A stretch of 64,000 nucleotides of DNA from Breznakiella homolactica (GTDB lineage Bacteria > Spirochaetota > Spirochaetia > Treponematales > Breznakiellaceae): contig NZ_CP067089.2 of assembly GCF_016616095.2 (NCBI RefSeq), forward strand, positions 3,596,001 through 3,660,000, given 5' to 3'. The notes under the pieces are model-generated. The model was not told the DNA's origin and did not search any database. It saw nothing but the letters and a program-made list of their open reading frames with translations. A program made the position numbers and the translations under genes. Each line of letters starts with the position of its first letter. The first letter of the stretch is position 1. This document shows, in pieces, positions 16,464-25,881 of this stretch.

Positions 16464-18995
16464 TTAAAGCCCCCGCAGCACTTCCCGGGGCTTTGAACCC
16501 TGGGCAGGCCCGACGATTCCCTGGATTTCCATTTCTTCCACCAGCCGGGCCGCGCGGTTGTACCCGATTTTGAGCCGCCGCTGGATATAGCTGGCGCTGG
16601 CCTTTCCCTGGGACATAACAATCTCCAGGGCCTTTTCGTACAGGGGATCCTCACCGTCGGAGAACAGGGACGGGCCCATATCGTCTTCATCGTCTTCGAA
16701 AAATATTTCCTCGTCAATGTAATCCGGCTCTCCCAGGGTTTTGACGTATTCCACCACCTTCTCGACTTCCTCTTCGGAAACAAAGGCGCCCTGCATACGG
16801 ATGGGGAAGGGGTCGACCACACCGGCGTAGAGCATGTCCCCTTTGCCGAGGAGTTTCTCCGCGCCCACCATGTCAATGATGATGCGGCTGTCCATTTTGC
16901 TGGCCACCATAAAGGCAATGCGGCTCGGTATATTCGCCTTGATGAGACCGGTAATAACATCGATGGACGGCCGCTGGGTGGCGAGAACCAGGTGGACCCC
17001 CACGGCCCGGCTCATAGCCGCCAGGCGCGCCACCGTGGATTCCAGCTCCTTGCCGGTGGTTGCCATGAGGTCGGCGAATTCATCGATGACAACCACGATA
17101 TAGGGCATATGTTCGGCGGCGATGTTCCGTTCCTTGATGCGGCGGTTGTAGCTCCGGATATCCCGGACTCCCATAGAGTCGAGGCAGGCGTAGCGCCGTT
17201 CCATTTCATATATGCAGTACTGCAGCGCCTGGAACGCCTTCTTTGGTTCGGTAATGACCGGCGTAAGCAGATGGGGAATATCGTTGTAGAGTTTTAATTC
17301 CACAATCTTGGGGTCAATCAGGATGAGCCGGCATTCCGCCGGGGAAAGCTGGTACAGGATTGAAAGGATCATGGAGTTGACGCAGACCGACTTTCCGGAA
17401 CCGGTGGCTCCGGCTATAAGCAGATGGGGCGTCTGCACCAGGTCGATGATCTGGGCTTCGCCGGTGATGCCCTTGCCGAGTACCACGGGGACTTCCGGTT
17501 TTTTCTTGCTCTTATCCTTGAGCTCCCCTTCAATGATTTCTCTGAAGGAAACGATGTTACGCTGAACATTGGGAACTTCGATACCTACCGCGTGTTTGCC
17601 CGGAATGGGCGCCACAATACGGACCGACGAAGCCGCCAGCCGCAGGGCGATGTTGTCCTGGAGGTTTACGATTTTGGACAGTTTGACCCCTGGGGCGGGG
17701 AGAATCTCAAACATGGTGATTACCGGGCCCTTGCGGATGCCCGTAACCTCCGCCTGGATGTTGAATTCCTTGAGGGTTTCCTTGAGGGTGACCGCGGCGT
17801 CCCGGGTGGCCTGGTCTATAATCCAGTATTCGCCGTCGGGGTATTCCGTGAGGATCCCTTCCACGGGAATTTTATAGGGCCCCCTGCGCCGGCGTTTCTT
17901 GACTTCCTCCCCGTGGTCGGCATCATGTTTTTCCTTCGCTTCCCTGGTTTTCTGGGATGCCTCGGCTTCGGCATCGGAGAGGGCTTTTTCCAGGTCGGAA
18001 TCGATATGGGATTCCTCCGGTTCAATGATGCCGGCGGGAGAATCCGCCGCCGGCCGCCGGTTCTTATCCCGGACCGCCGCGAGAAAAGCCTCCGATCCGT
18101 CATCCGCCGGTTCAAGGGGTTCAAGATCCTCAATTTCCTCGTCATCCGGCGCTTCCAGATACCCGAGACTGTCCTCGTATTCCCGCCGCCGGGCTTCGAT
18201 ATCCCCTTCGGGCCACGCGTCGGGATCGTAACTGTCCTCATCGTACAGTTCCGGGTTTTCCATTTTGCGGAAGGTTTCCGCGCTGGACAGGGGCTTGGGT
18301 TCCGGAAGGTCCATCTCATAGACAGGCGTTTTCGGGGCCGCTTCCCGGACCGCCGGAGGATGCTCTTCCTTGCGGTCGCTTCCTTCCACCGCGGACGCGG
18401 CCCTGGTATATATATCCTTAATGCTGTTTTTAATCGGAAGGAACAGCGGTGTTTTTTCCCGGGGCTGTTCCGCAGCGCGGTTATTGTTTTTCGCCGCCCC
18501 CCGCTCCCGGGCGGCCTTTTTTCCGGTCCCGACTTTTTCCCGGGGGAAAAGAATCGACTTGAGGGCGGCAATGATGAGAATTTCAAAAATGGTCAGGAAA
18601 ATGACGATAAAGCTGAATCCCACCCTGCCTGCGGCGGCAAGGAACCGGCTCGTTTCCGCCCGGAATTCAAAATCCCGTAAAAAGGCGAAACCCAAAGCCA
18701 GGGTGAGGAAGGGGAGAACCGTCGCGCTGAGCACAAAGATCCGGTCCGGCCGGTACCGGGGATCGGCCAGGATGAGGGCGGCGCAGAACAGGTACGCGGG
18801 AACCGCGAACGCCAGAATTCCGTAGGAATCTACGAAAAAACCTCCGGGGCCGGAGAAAAATACCGGGAGATCAAACAGCGCCGCCGCAATGGAAACACCG
18901 AGAGCTATTGAGAGTACTCCCAGCGCCGCGGCGCTTATGAGCGCCGCTTTGCGGAATCGGGAATCGGGTTGGGAAATTTTTGACTGCCGGGGCAC
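16464..18995 (-). CDS. ftsK: DNA translocase FtsK/SpoIIIE
   Basis: An 843-residue septal DNA pump. Four membrane helices fill roughly residues 15-145, then an acidic low-complexity linker to about residue 350. The RecA-like motor has Walker A AGATGSGKSVCVNSMI and Walker B YIVVVIDEFADLM. The C-terminal gamma winged helix (ASYIQRRLKIGYNRAARLVE) would read polar DNA motifs and activate XerCD. It starts at GTG 18995 with GGAGGT 9 nt upstream. It moves chromosome termini through the closing septum and aids dimer resolution. The lytic transglycosylase gene lies immediately upstream on the same strand. Confidence 0.96.
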   Translation of the reverse strand: MPRQSKISQPDSRFRKAALISAAALGVLSIALGVSIAAALFDLPVFFSGPGGFFVDSYGILAFAVPAYLFCAALILADPRYRPDRIFVLSATVLPFLTLALGFAFLRDFEFRAETSRFLAAAGRVGFSFIVIFLTIFEILIIAALKSILFPREKVGTGKKAARERGAAKNNNRAAEQPREKTPLFLPIKNSIKDIYTRAASAVEGSDRKEEHPPAVREAAPKTPVYEMDLPEPKPLSSAETFRKMENPELYDEDSYDPDAWPEGDIEARRREYEDSLGYLEAPDDEEIEDLEPLEPADDGSEAFLAAVRDKNRRPAADSPAGIIEPEESHIDSDLEKALSDAEAEASQKTREAKEKHDADHGEEVKKRRRRGPYKIPVEGILTEYPDGEYWIIDQATRDAAVTLKETLKEFNIQAEVTGIRKGPVITMFEILPAPGVKLSKIVNLQDNIALRLAASSVRIVAPIPGKHAVGIEVPNVQRNIVSFREIIEGELKDKSKKKPEVPVVLGKGITGEAQIIDLVQTPHLLIAGATGSGKSVCVNSMILSILYQLSPAECRLILIDPKIVELKLYNDIPHLLTPVITEPKKAFQALQYCIYEMERRYACLDSMGVRDIRSYNRRIKERNIAAEHMPYIVVVIDEFADLMATTGKELESTVARLAAMSRAVGVHLVLATQRPSIDVITGLIKANIPSRIAFMVASKMDSRIIIDMVGAEKLLGKGDMLYAGVVDPFPIRMQGAFVSEEEVEKVVEYVKTLGEPDYIDEEIFFEDDEDDMGPSLFSDGEDPLYEKALEIVMSQGKASASYIQRRLKIGYNRAARLVEEMEIQGIVGPAQGSKPREVLRGL

Positions 18996-19032
18996 GCTGC
19001 CTGGACCTCCGATGTGTTGCTTTAAAATGGGG

Positions 19033-21417
19033 CTAGTTTTCCGAATTTCGCCTCATAGTAAATATATCGGCAATTACGGCTTCCATCGTCATATCATAAT
19101 ACAAAAATCCGTAAGCCGCGGCGGCGGCAAGCACCTTTCTTCCGTACTGCCGGGTCTCGGGGTACTCAATGGTTTCCAGGAAAAGATCCTCCGGCAGCGC
19201 CGGCTCCGCCCGCCGCCAGGTCCGGACCCGGCCGATTCCCGCGTTATACGCGATCAGGGCCATCATGGGACTGTCGAAGAGGTCAATCAAATAGTTGAGG
19301 TACCACGCGCCCAGGTGCACATTGATTTCGGGATTCTGAAGATCTATGGCGCCGTTTTCCCGGTAGTCTGGGCCGCCCCGGCGGGCGATACGGCCCGCCA
19401 CATCCATGGCCGTGGCGGGCATAAGCTGGGCCAGACCCACCGCTCCGGCCCATGAGGCGATATCGGGGACAAAGGCGCTTTCGGTCCTGATAAGACCGAA
19501 GAGGACTTCCGTGGGAATTTCCGCGTCCCGGGCGTTGCCTTCGATGAGCTCCCGGAAAGGCTGGGGATACAGGAGTTCCATGTCCCGCCGTTCGATTTCG
19601 TAGCCCTCCCGGCTTACCAGAGCGGCCATGATCCTGATCACCCCATCCCATTGTCCGGACTCAGCGAAGGCTTCGGCCAGGGACCGAAGTTCCCGGTTTT
19701 CCAGGCCGGGAATAGCCGGCTGCACATAGGCCGGGGCAAAGGCGGCCGCCCCGAAGCGGTGAAAATTCAGGAGGAAATCCAGTTCTTCCCGATGGGGCAT
19801 GGCGGTCCGGTCCCCGGAGACTGGCCGGGCTTCTGGAACGGGGACAACGGTTTCACCCAGGATGGACGCCGCCAGGGCCCGGTAATAAAAGGAAGCGTTT
19901 CCTTCCTCAAAAGCGATTCTGAAAAAAGCCGTTTCCGCGGAAGCGCCGCCGGTATCGATATACGGCGCCGCGGCCTCGGGGGTTATATAGCCTTCCTGCA
20001 GGGCCCGTCCGATGATATAGGCGTATTGTGCAATGGTGGCGCCGTCGGTTCCATCCTTAATAAGGCTGAAAACCTTCAGAAGGGTGTCCCAGTCCCTGGA
20101 ATCCGCCAGATGCCGGGATACCCGGTCGAGGATATCCGAAAAATACGGGTCCGAATGCCAGCGGGGGGCGTATTCAAAAACCAGCGCCGCCGCCCGGGAT
20201 GGTGACCCGGAAAGGGTTACGTTGAGAATATACCAGATGCAGGCGTCTTCCTGTTCCGGATCCGGGGCCAGATCAAGCGCCCTGACAAACTGGGCCGCGG
20301 CTTCGCCGTAATTCTGCATCTGCCGCTCGATTCTGCCGGCAAAATACAGAAGCAGGTACCGTATGCGGGGAATATCAATGGTGAAAATGGACATGCCCAT
20401 CTCCGTACCGGTACGCAGATACTGGTCCCACTGCAGGAAAAGGTCCGCCCCTTCCCGCTGGTTCTGGGTAAACTGGAAACACCGTCCCAGGTCATTCAGA
20501 AGGTCGGGATAATGGAAAAACAGCGCCGGCTGCAGGCTGAGTACGGTCCTGAACTGTTCCATACCCTGGCCAAAGGCTGAACGGGCCACGGCGAGCCGCC
20601 CTGCGGCGGCGGCGGTTTCATATTCGTTTAGTAAACCCTTTCCCCTCCGGGTTATTTCACTGTAGACCCAGCGGTGAGCCCCGCCGGGAGTCCCGGCACA
20701 GAGAAAGTCGAGGATTTTGCCTGCCGCCGCCCGGGCTTCGGGGGAAAAATCCGGTTCATCGCCGGTATCCGGGGATTGGGCCTCCAGCGGGATTGCTGTG
20801 CGGAGCTCGCCCATAAGGGTAAACGCCTCGTCCCAGCCGCCTGCGGCATCTCTGAGGGGTTCAATTTCCCCGAAGCGGCCCAGGAGCGTATACGCTGCCC
20901 TCCGCAGAGTTGCCATGGAAGGATCGTCCTTCAGGGCAGTATTGTCCTGCCGGGCCAGTTTCAGGAACCCTTCGTAGCGGTTCCGGTTTTCCCGGTCCGG
21001 TATCGGGGTTTCTGAGGAAAAGAGCAGTGGGAGCAGTTCCGAAAGCGCCGCTTCCCTGACGGGTTTTAAAGGGCTCGCCATGGCGGCGGAAAAAAGTTCC
21101 CGGGCCCGGTCCGCGTCCCCCGCGGCCTGGATCTGGAGTCCGGCGTAAAAAGTGGCGGACGGGTCAATCCGCCGGATTTCATCCATTTTTCCAATGTCCC
21201 CTTGGAGGATAAAATCCAGTTCTCCGTTTTTGAGGTGTTCACCGGCGGTTCTGCCGGGCAGTCCCAGCACCGTATCAGCCCCGCAGGACGCGAGGCTGAA
21301 TATGGTGAGAAACAGAAGAATTAGTGCCGGAACAGCGTCCCTAATTTCTCGGCGGAATCCGGATCGTGGTCCCCGAAATGATAAGATCCGGGTTGCGGAT
21401 ATTGTTGAAACGGGCAA
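19033..21417 (-). CDS. Soluble-type lytic murein transglycosylase, lipoprotein
   Basis: A large secreted muramidase, up to 794 residues. The C-terminal SLT domain contains the catalytic glutamate in LIRTESAFVPDIASWAGA (about residue 645), the GLAQLMPATA motif and YNAGIGRVRTW. The long N-terminal part is helical and repeat-like, as in Slt70. The signal peptide ends in lipobox LASC. The start is unclear: TTG at 21417 overlaps the LysM gene by 77 nt and gives a long n-region, whereas an ATT at 21345 would give a compact 21-residue signal; no ATG or GTG is available. It cleaves peptidoglycan between MurNAc and GlcNAc, probably in wall turnover or division given ftsK next door. Confidence 0.88.
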   Translation of the reverse strand: MPVSTISATRILSFRGPRSGFRREIRDAVPALILLFLTIFSLASCGADTVLGLPGRTAGEHLKNGELDFILQGDIGKMDEIRRIDPSATFYAGLQIQAAGDADRARELFSAAMASPLKPVREAALSELLPLLFSSETPIPDRENRNRYEGFLKLARQDNTALKDDPSMATLRRAAYTLLGRFGEIEPLRDAAGGWDEAFTLMGELRTAIPLEAQSPDTGDEPDFSPEARAAAGKILDFLCAGTPGGAHRWVYSEITRRGKGLLNEYETAAAAGRLAVARSAFGQGMEQFRTVLSLQPALFFHYPDLLNDLGRCFQFTQNQREGADLFLQWDQYLRTGTEMGMSIFTIDIPRIRYLLLYFAGRIERQMQNYGEAAAQFVRALDLAPDPEQEDACIWYILNVTLSGSPSRAAALVFEYAPRWHSDPYFSDILDRVSRHLADSRDWDTLLKVFSLIKDGTDGATIAQYAYIIGRALQEGYITPEAAAPYIDTGGASAETAFFRIAFEEGNASFYYRALAASILGETVVPVPEARPVSGDRTAMPHREELDFLLNFHRFGAAAFAPAYVQPAIPGLENRELRSLAEAFAESGQWDGVIRIMAALVSREGYEIERRDMELLYPQPFRELIEGNARDAEIPTEVLFGLIRTESAFVPDIASWAGAVGLAQLMPATAMDVAGRIARRGGPDYRENGAIDLQNPEINVHLGAWYLNYLIDLFDSPMMALIAYNAGIGRVRTWRRAEPALPEDLFLETIEYPETRQYGRKVLAAAAAYGFLYYDMTMEAVIADIFTMRRNSEN

Positions 21418-22318
21418 TACGGGGGTAGAGCCAAGGGTTACGATAAAAAGCCTCCGAAATATCCCACAGGGTATCTCCCCATCGGATTTTATAGGGTACT
21501 CCCTCGGGCGGAATCGTTTGAGGAACCGAATAAGACGCTACCGGCGGGGCCGGGCGGGTCCTTCCCGCGGAAGGCCGGGCCGGAGTTTCCTGGGCCGGCA
21601 CGGATGACGGCGGCGGCGCCTGGATAACCGGAACGGTGCCGGACTGCGATCCCGCCGGGGGCGTGCTCTGCCCTGTTCCGGTCTGCGCGGACGCCGAAGG
21701 CGCCGGGCCGGAACCTGTCTGCCCTGCGGGCCGTTCCGTGGTCTGCGCCGGTTTTGGAGATCCCGCGGCGGTGCCGGGTTTTCCCCGTCTCAGCTGGCAC
21801 CATGCCAGTAATCCGAGGAATATCAGGATAATAAGGATAAGGACCACCAAAAGCCAGGGGAATTTTTTGCGTGATTCCTGTTTATTGACCGAAGACGCCC
21901 GCTCGTACAGCCCCTGGGGCGGCGGCTCGTGGGAATCGAGTTCAAAATCGGGTATATCGTATTCCCGGGATGCCTCATCCAGGGATTGAAGCGAGACGCT
22001 CAGGTGGTGCTGCTCTGATCCGGGCGGGGCGTCGAGATCCGTCGCGTCGGCGCTTATTTCACCTTCCGCGTTGGATGAAATTATCAGCTCGATAGAAGGA
22101 TCGCCCTTGGGTTTGGGTTTGATATTTTCCACCACCAGGCTGCCGATATAGGACGCATCCGCCATGGTCTTAAGGGCGCTTTTATACAGGTCAATCTGGA
22201 CGCTTTTCTGGTTATCGTGGACCGTGGTAAGAATAAGACGTTTCTTTACTGTGGATGACTCTTCCAGAATGGAGTAAAAATCCCCATTCGCAATTTTTAT
22301 GCCGATAGTTGATGCCAT
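21341..22318 (-). CDS. Membrane protein with Hsp70-like substrate domain and LysM
   Basis: A 325-residue protein with an unusual order of parts. Residues about 25-100 resemble the beta-sandwich substrate-binding domain of DnaK (VHDNQKSVQIDLYKS, then GDPSIELIISSNAEGEI), with no ATPase domain. A single membrane helix (PWLLVVLILIILIFLGLLAW) sits near residue 155, then a Pro/Ser/Thr/Gly linker, and a LysM domain at the C-terminus (IRWGDTLWDISEAFYRNP). Topology is likely cytoplasmic N-terminus and extracytoplasmic LysM binding peptidoglycan. AAAGGAG precedes the ATG. It overlaps the transglycosylase gene, so the two are probably translated together. Confidence 0.82.
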   Translation of the reverse strand: MASTIGIKIANGDFYSILEESSTVKKRLILTTVHDNQKSVQIDLYKSALKTMADASYIGSLVVENIKPKPKGDPSIELIISSNAEGEISADATDLDAPPGSEQHHLSVSLQSLDEASREYDIPDFELDSHEPPPQGLYERASSVNKQESRKKFPWLLVVLILIILIFLGLLAWCQLRRGKPGTAAGSPKPAQTTERPAGQTGSGPAPSASAQTGTGQSTPPAGSQSGTVPVIQAPPPSSVPAQETPARPSAGRTRPAPPVASYSVPQTIPPEGVPYKIRWGDTLWDISEAFYRNPWLYPRIARFNNIRNPDLIISGTTIRIPPRN

Positions 22319-22440
22319 TGCTTATACTCCTTTGTGCAGGATCCTAAAGTGCATGGGTGTTTTATTTTCGGCACAAATTCTAAAAAACCCCATTATTAGA
22401 CTTTAGACAGGCATTCTTTATTTGTCAATGATGAATAATC

Positions 22441-22641
22441 AGGACGCCGGCATTATACCTGCCGGATCACCACAGAAGCATGGTAGGTACCGGTTCAGCG
22501 GGTCCTGTCATGGAAAAGGGTGGATGGCGGCGTGTCGGCCTGCGGCCTCGAAAGCCGCTCATCCACCCTTTTCCATGACACCCGGCGTTGCCGTTACGGG
22601 ACCATGCTTCTGTGCTATTTCTGGTTAGTAATGCCGGCGCC
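22441..22641. repeat. Composite inverted-repeat element with 20-bp core hairpin
   Basis: The core is a perfect 20-bp stem, GTCATGGAAAAGGGTGGATG (22507-22526) with its complement at 22560-22579, around a 33-nt loop containing GTCGGCCTGCGGCCTCGAAA. The outer arms are also inverted: CGCCGGCATTA and CACAGAAGCATGG on the left face CCATGCTTCTGTG and TAATGCCGGCG on the right. The whole block is therefore one long imperfect palindrome. A relative with the same loop lies at 26960-27113. Confidence 0.75.
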
Positions 22642-22776
22642 CTGCTTTGGCGGGGGGCTGGGTGGTGGTGACAATTCCCGGGTAATTGTAGGGCTTTAGA
22701 TGGGTGGAAGCGAGTTTATGTAATGATTTTCCGGCATGTGACATAATCCAGTCCTGGCAACATACTGCCCCGCAAA

Positions 22777-22875
22777 ATTCTCCCATACCCAGCCCCCTTT
22801 TCAGGCAGGACCCCCGGATTTTTCTCTCCATGCTTCTGTGTTTTATACAATATAATGCGGGTGCCCTGAATACAT
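22777..22875 (+). repeat. Dispersed repeat copy
   Basis: Runs from CAGGCAGGACCCCCGGA (about 22784) through CCATGCTTCTGTG (about 22828) to ATAATGCGGGTGCCCTG. The copy at 44705-44785 matches it over the same three blocks. Confidence 0.65.
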
Positions 22876-22879
22876 ACCC

Positions 22880-22908
22880 TTGAGCATTTTACCCTGTATA
22901 CCGATAAT
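22880..22908 (+). promoter_or_regulatory. Promoter of the TPR gene, leaderless
   Basis: TTGAGC (22880-22885), 17-bp spacer, GATAAT (22903-22908). The start codon begins 6 nt later, exactly where +1 is expected. No Shine-Dalgarno sequence is present. Confidence 0.6.
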
Positions 22909-22914
22909 AACAGC

Positions 22915-24297
22915 ATGACTGGTATTGTTTCTATTCTAATGGTTGTGGTAGCCCTGGCCGTTATTGTGGTCCTATTTATAACCCTGGCAGGCCGCGCGAA
23001 AGGCGGCAGCCGTTCCAAACGCGCCAAAGGCCGGGAATCGATATTAAAAGAGGCCAATAAACGGCTCGCCCAGAACCCCAGGGACCCGGAAGCGCTCTGG
23101 GATCTGGCGGATCTGTATTACCAGGAACAGACCTGGGACAAAGCCTTTAAAACCTATGAAATGCTGATCGAACTGGCCGGATCTTCACCGGTAATCAACG
23201 AATATGAGGCAAATTTACGGTACGCGGTTTCTGCGCTGAAGCTCAATCTGAACAATGAAGCCTACAAAGGCTTCGCCGTGGCCCGGTCCCTCAAACAGGA
23301 TAGTTTTGAGGCGAATTTCAATCTGGGGTACCTCGAATTTTTAAAGAAAAATTACGAAAAAGCCGTGGTTTTTTTTAACCAGGCGAAGATGCTGGATCCG
23401 GAAAACGCTCCCACCCTCCGGTATCTGGGCCACGCGTATTTCAAAATGAAAAAATACAAGGAAGCCATGACATTAATCCGCAGATCCATCGATCTCGCGC
23501 CGGATGACAAGGAATCCCTGTACACCCTGGGAGAATGTTATTACGAGCTCAACCAAACGGACCAGGCGCTGCGGATTTTCAGCCACCTGCGGCCGGACCC
23601 GGTGATGGGGCCCAACGCGAGCCTTTTCTCGGGAACCATCAACATAAAACAGCATCAGTATGAAAAGGCGATAGAGGATTTTGAAATCGGTCTCCGGCAC
23701 CAGAACATCAAGCCCGAAGTTGCCCTGGAGCTTAAATACCGCCTGGCCACAGTTCTCCTTAAGCAGCAGGAAATCGGCCCGGCCCTCGGTTATCTGCGGG
23801 AAATTCAGGAGGTCAGCGCCAATTTCAAGGACGTTCCTCTGCTGCTCGCGAAATACCAGGAGCTTAACGCCAATAAAAACATGCAGATTTACCTTATGGC
23901 CCCTTCCGCGGACTTTGTGGCCCTGTGCCGCAAAATCGTGATGAATTACTTTCCCCGGGCAAAGGTTAAGATTACCAATATTTCGGTTAATAAAAATGAA
24001 TGGGCGGATCTGCTGGCCGAAGTGGATACCCCTAAATGGTCGGATCTGGTTATGTTCCGGTTTATCCGCAGCCAGGGATCCGTGGGGGAACTCACGGTCC
24101 GGGATTTCCATTCCCACCTGAAGGAAGTCAAGGCGGGAAAAGGCTATTGCCTTACGGTAGGTTCCTTTACCGAAGAAGCGAAACGGTACACCGAAGCCCG
24201 GCTCATCGACCTGATCGAAAAGGACCGCCTGACCGCCATTCTCAACACGGTGGATGCCAAGGCGGCGAGGTCAGGCAGTACACCTTCCAAAAGATAA
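22915..24297 (+). CDS. Membrane-anchored TPR protein with Mrr-like C-terminal domain
   Basis: A 460-residue protein. Residues 1-25 are a signal anchor (ILMVVVALAVIVVLFITLA). Residues about 45-310 hold tandem tetratricopeptide repeats, for example ALWDLADLYYQEQTWDKAFK and LRYLGHAYFKMKKYKEAMTL. The last 130 residues resemble the Mrr/restriction-endonuclease fold: KGYCLTVGSFTEEAKRYTEA followed by LIDLIEKDRL matches the strand-helix end of Mrr domains. The preceding strand reads MFRFIRSQG where active enzymes have an acidic/Gln-x-Lys motif, so catalysis is doubtful. It is divergent from the LysM gene and convergent with the metal importer. A scaffold role is likely; nuclease action is unproven. 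Confidence 0.75.
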   Translation: MTGIVSILMVVVALAVIVVLFITLAGRAKGGSRSKRAKGRESILKEANKRLAQNPRDPEALWDLADLYYQEQTWDKAFKTYEMLIELAGSSPVINEYEANLRYAVSALKLNLNNEAYKGFAVARSLKQDSFEANFNLGYLEFLKKNYEKAVVFFNQAKMLDPENAPTLRYLGHAYFKMKKYKEAMTLIRRSIDLAPDDKESLYTLGECYYELNQTDQALRIFSHLRPDPVMGPNASLFSGTINIKQHQYEKAIEDFEIGLRHQNIKPEVALELKYRLATVLLKQQEIGPALGYLREIQEVSANFKDVPLLLAKYQELNANKNMQIYLMAPSADFVALCRKIVMNYFPRAKVKITNISVNKNEWADLLAEVDTPKWSDLVMFRFIRSQGSVGELTVRDFHSHLKEVKAGKGYCLTVGSFTEEAKRYTEARLIDLIEKDRLTAILNTVDAKAARSGSTPSKR

Positions 24298-24305
24298 GCC
24301 CCCGT

Positions 24306-25136
24306 TTACTTGCTCTTCCGCCGCAGGCTGAGCCCCGCCGGTTTCCCTATCCGGGAGCTGGCAAAAACGGATACGGCCCCCATTACAATAATCGCGGGGC
24401 TGATGGGCAGATCGAAAACCAGCGCCAGTACAAATCCTCCGATATTGTTGACCAGCCCGAATACCGCCCCCCAGAGCAGGGTTTTGGAAAAATCCTTCCG
24501 CATGTTCCTGGCCGCCAGGGCGGGGAGTATGGTGGACGCGTCCGCCATGAGAGCGCCGGTGAGCCGCATGGCAAGTCCGACTCCCAAACAGACACCGATC
24601 ACCAGAATGTAATAGATAGCCCTGGCGGGATACCCCGATGCCGCCGCCAGGTCCCGGTCAAAGAGCACCGCCAGTATTGGCCGGAGAAAACCGGCAATCA
24701 GAACCGGTAAAAGGACCGCCGCCGCGATGGTAAGCCGCGTTTCCCCGGTGTTTAGGGCGAGGATATTGCCCCAGAACAGGTTGAATGCCTCTATTCCGTT
24801 TATGTCGGTTTTGTAGAAAATTATGAAAGCCAGGGCCATGGCCAGAGTCATTACGAGCCCCAGCGGTCCCGACGCTGAGGCGCCGCTTTTTTCTCCCAAC
24901 CGCGCTACCAGAAATCCCGCCAGGGCCGCGGCCGCAAGGGCCGATACCGTGGGATCGATGCCGAAGACCATCCCCAGGGCTGAACCGAGGAGCGCCACAT
25001 GCATGACCGCGAAACGGGCGGGGACCAGCTCGAGGCACAGGATCAGTGTTCCGATAACCGGAAAGGAAATACCCGTGGCGATCAGCGCCGCCAGCCCCCG
25101 GGAAAGGGCGGGGATAGCCAGTATTTCCCGTATCAT
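24306..25136 (-). CDS. Metal ABC transporter permease (ZnuB/TroC type)
   Basis: A 276-residue permease of the ABC-3 family for zinc, manganese or iron. The ATG at 25136 overlaps the ATPase stop by 4 nt (ATGA), which favours it over a longer frame starting at 25214. About eight hydrophobic helices are visible. Conserved stretches are FAVMHVALLGSALG near the start and RLTGALMADASTILPALAA in the second half. It is the last gene of a three-gene importer. Confidence 0.92.
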   Translation of the reverse strand: MIREILAIPALSRGLAALIATGISFPVIGTLILCLELVPARFAVMHVALLGSALGMVFGIDPTVSALAAAALAGFLVARLGEKSGASASGPLGLVMTLAMALAFIIFYKTDINGIEAFNLFWGNILALNTGETRLTIAAAVLLPVLIAGFLRPILAVLFDRDLAAASGYPARAIYYILVIGVCLGVGLAMRLTGALMADASTILPALAARNMRKDFSKTLLWGAVFGLVNNIGGFVLALVFDLPISPAIIVMGAVSVFASSRIGKPAGLSLRRKSK

Positions 25137-25879
25137 ACAGTACCATCCTGGTGATGCGGCCTGGAGAAAACACGGCCATCTGAAAAATACCAGGTCAGGG
25201 AGCAGCACGCGCACAGATCGGGATCATGGGATATCAGGACGATACTGGTTTTTCCTTCTTTTATTATGGCTTCCAGGGTTTTAATGACCAGGGCTCTGTT
25301 TTCCTGATCGAGAAAAGTAGTGGGTTCATCAAGAAACAGGATATCCGGCTTTCCCGCCAGAGCGCGGGCTATGCTGACCCGCTGGTACTGGCCGCCGGAA
25401 AGCTCCTGGACGATCCACGGGGAAAGCTCCCCGATTCCGCAGGTTTCCAGGGTTTCATCAATAATAACGCTGTCTTCTTTCGAAAGCCGGGAAAAAGGCC
25501 GGGCGGTAATGTTCCGCCCCAGGGAAACCGTGTCCCGGACGGTCAGCCGGAGCGGCCCCGGCGCCCGCTGCTGGGGCACCCAGGCGGTGCGTTTAAGCGC
25601 TTCCCGGTAGCCCTTCCTGCCGGCCGGACAGCCCAGCAGGGAAAAAGACCCTTCCAAAGGAGGAATAAGACCGAGGAAGGTTTTGAGAAAAGTCGTTTTT
25701 CCGCTGCCGTTGGGGCCGCAGATCGCCAGCGGCCCCTGGCCGGCGGACCAGCTCAGGTTTATCCCGAAAACCACCGCCCTGCTGGGGTATCCCAGGGTGA
25801 GACCCTCCGCCGCGATGAGCGGGATCTCCCTGCCGGCCTGCTGAATTTGCGGGCGTTCCGCCGTATCTGTTCGGGTCAT
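25133..25879 (-). CDS. Metal ABC transporter ATPase (ZnuC type)
   Basis: A 248-residue ATPase with Walker A GPNGSGKTTFLKTFLG, signature LSGGQYQRVSIARALAGKP, Walker B ILFLDEPTTFLD and switch histidine LISHDPDLC. The sequence RTAWVPQQR near the Q-loop is typical of ZnuC-like ATPases. It starts 2 nt after the binding-protein stop and overlaps the permease start, so the three genes form one coupled unit. Confidence 0.93.
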   Translation of the reverse strand: MTRTDTAERPQIQQAGREIPLIAAEGLTLGYPSRAVVFGINLSWSAGQGPLAICGPNGSGKTTFLKTFLGLIPPLEGSFSLLGCPAGRKGYREALKRTAWVPQQRAPGPLRLTVRDTVSLGRNITARPFSRLSKEDSVIIDETLETCGIGELSPWIVQELSGGQYQRVSIARALAGKPDILFLDEPTTFLDQENRALVIKTLEAIIKEGKTSIVLISHDPDLCACCSLTWYFSDGRVFSRPHHQDGTV

Positions 25880-25881
25880 GG

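Larger units (their letters stand above)
22319..22914. repeat. Intergenic repeat region
   Basis: Nearly 600 bases with no credible gene. The region holds the long inverted-repeat element at 22441-22641 and a further repeat copy at 22777-22875, described separately. The last 35 bases form the promoter of the TPR gene. Confidence 0.7.

Noticed and set aside
17424..18680. Long open frame (418 codons) antisense to ftsK
   Set aside because: Rich in Phe, Gly and Arg, with no domain and no start signal; the ftsK frame explains the conservation.
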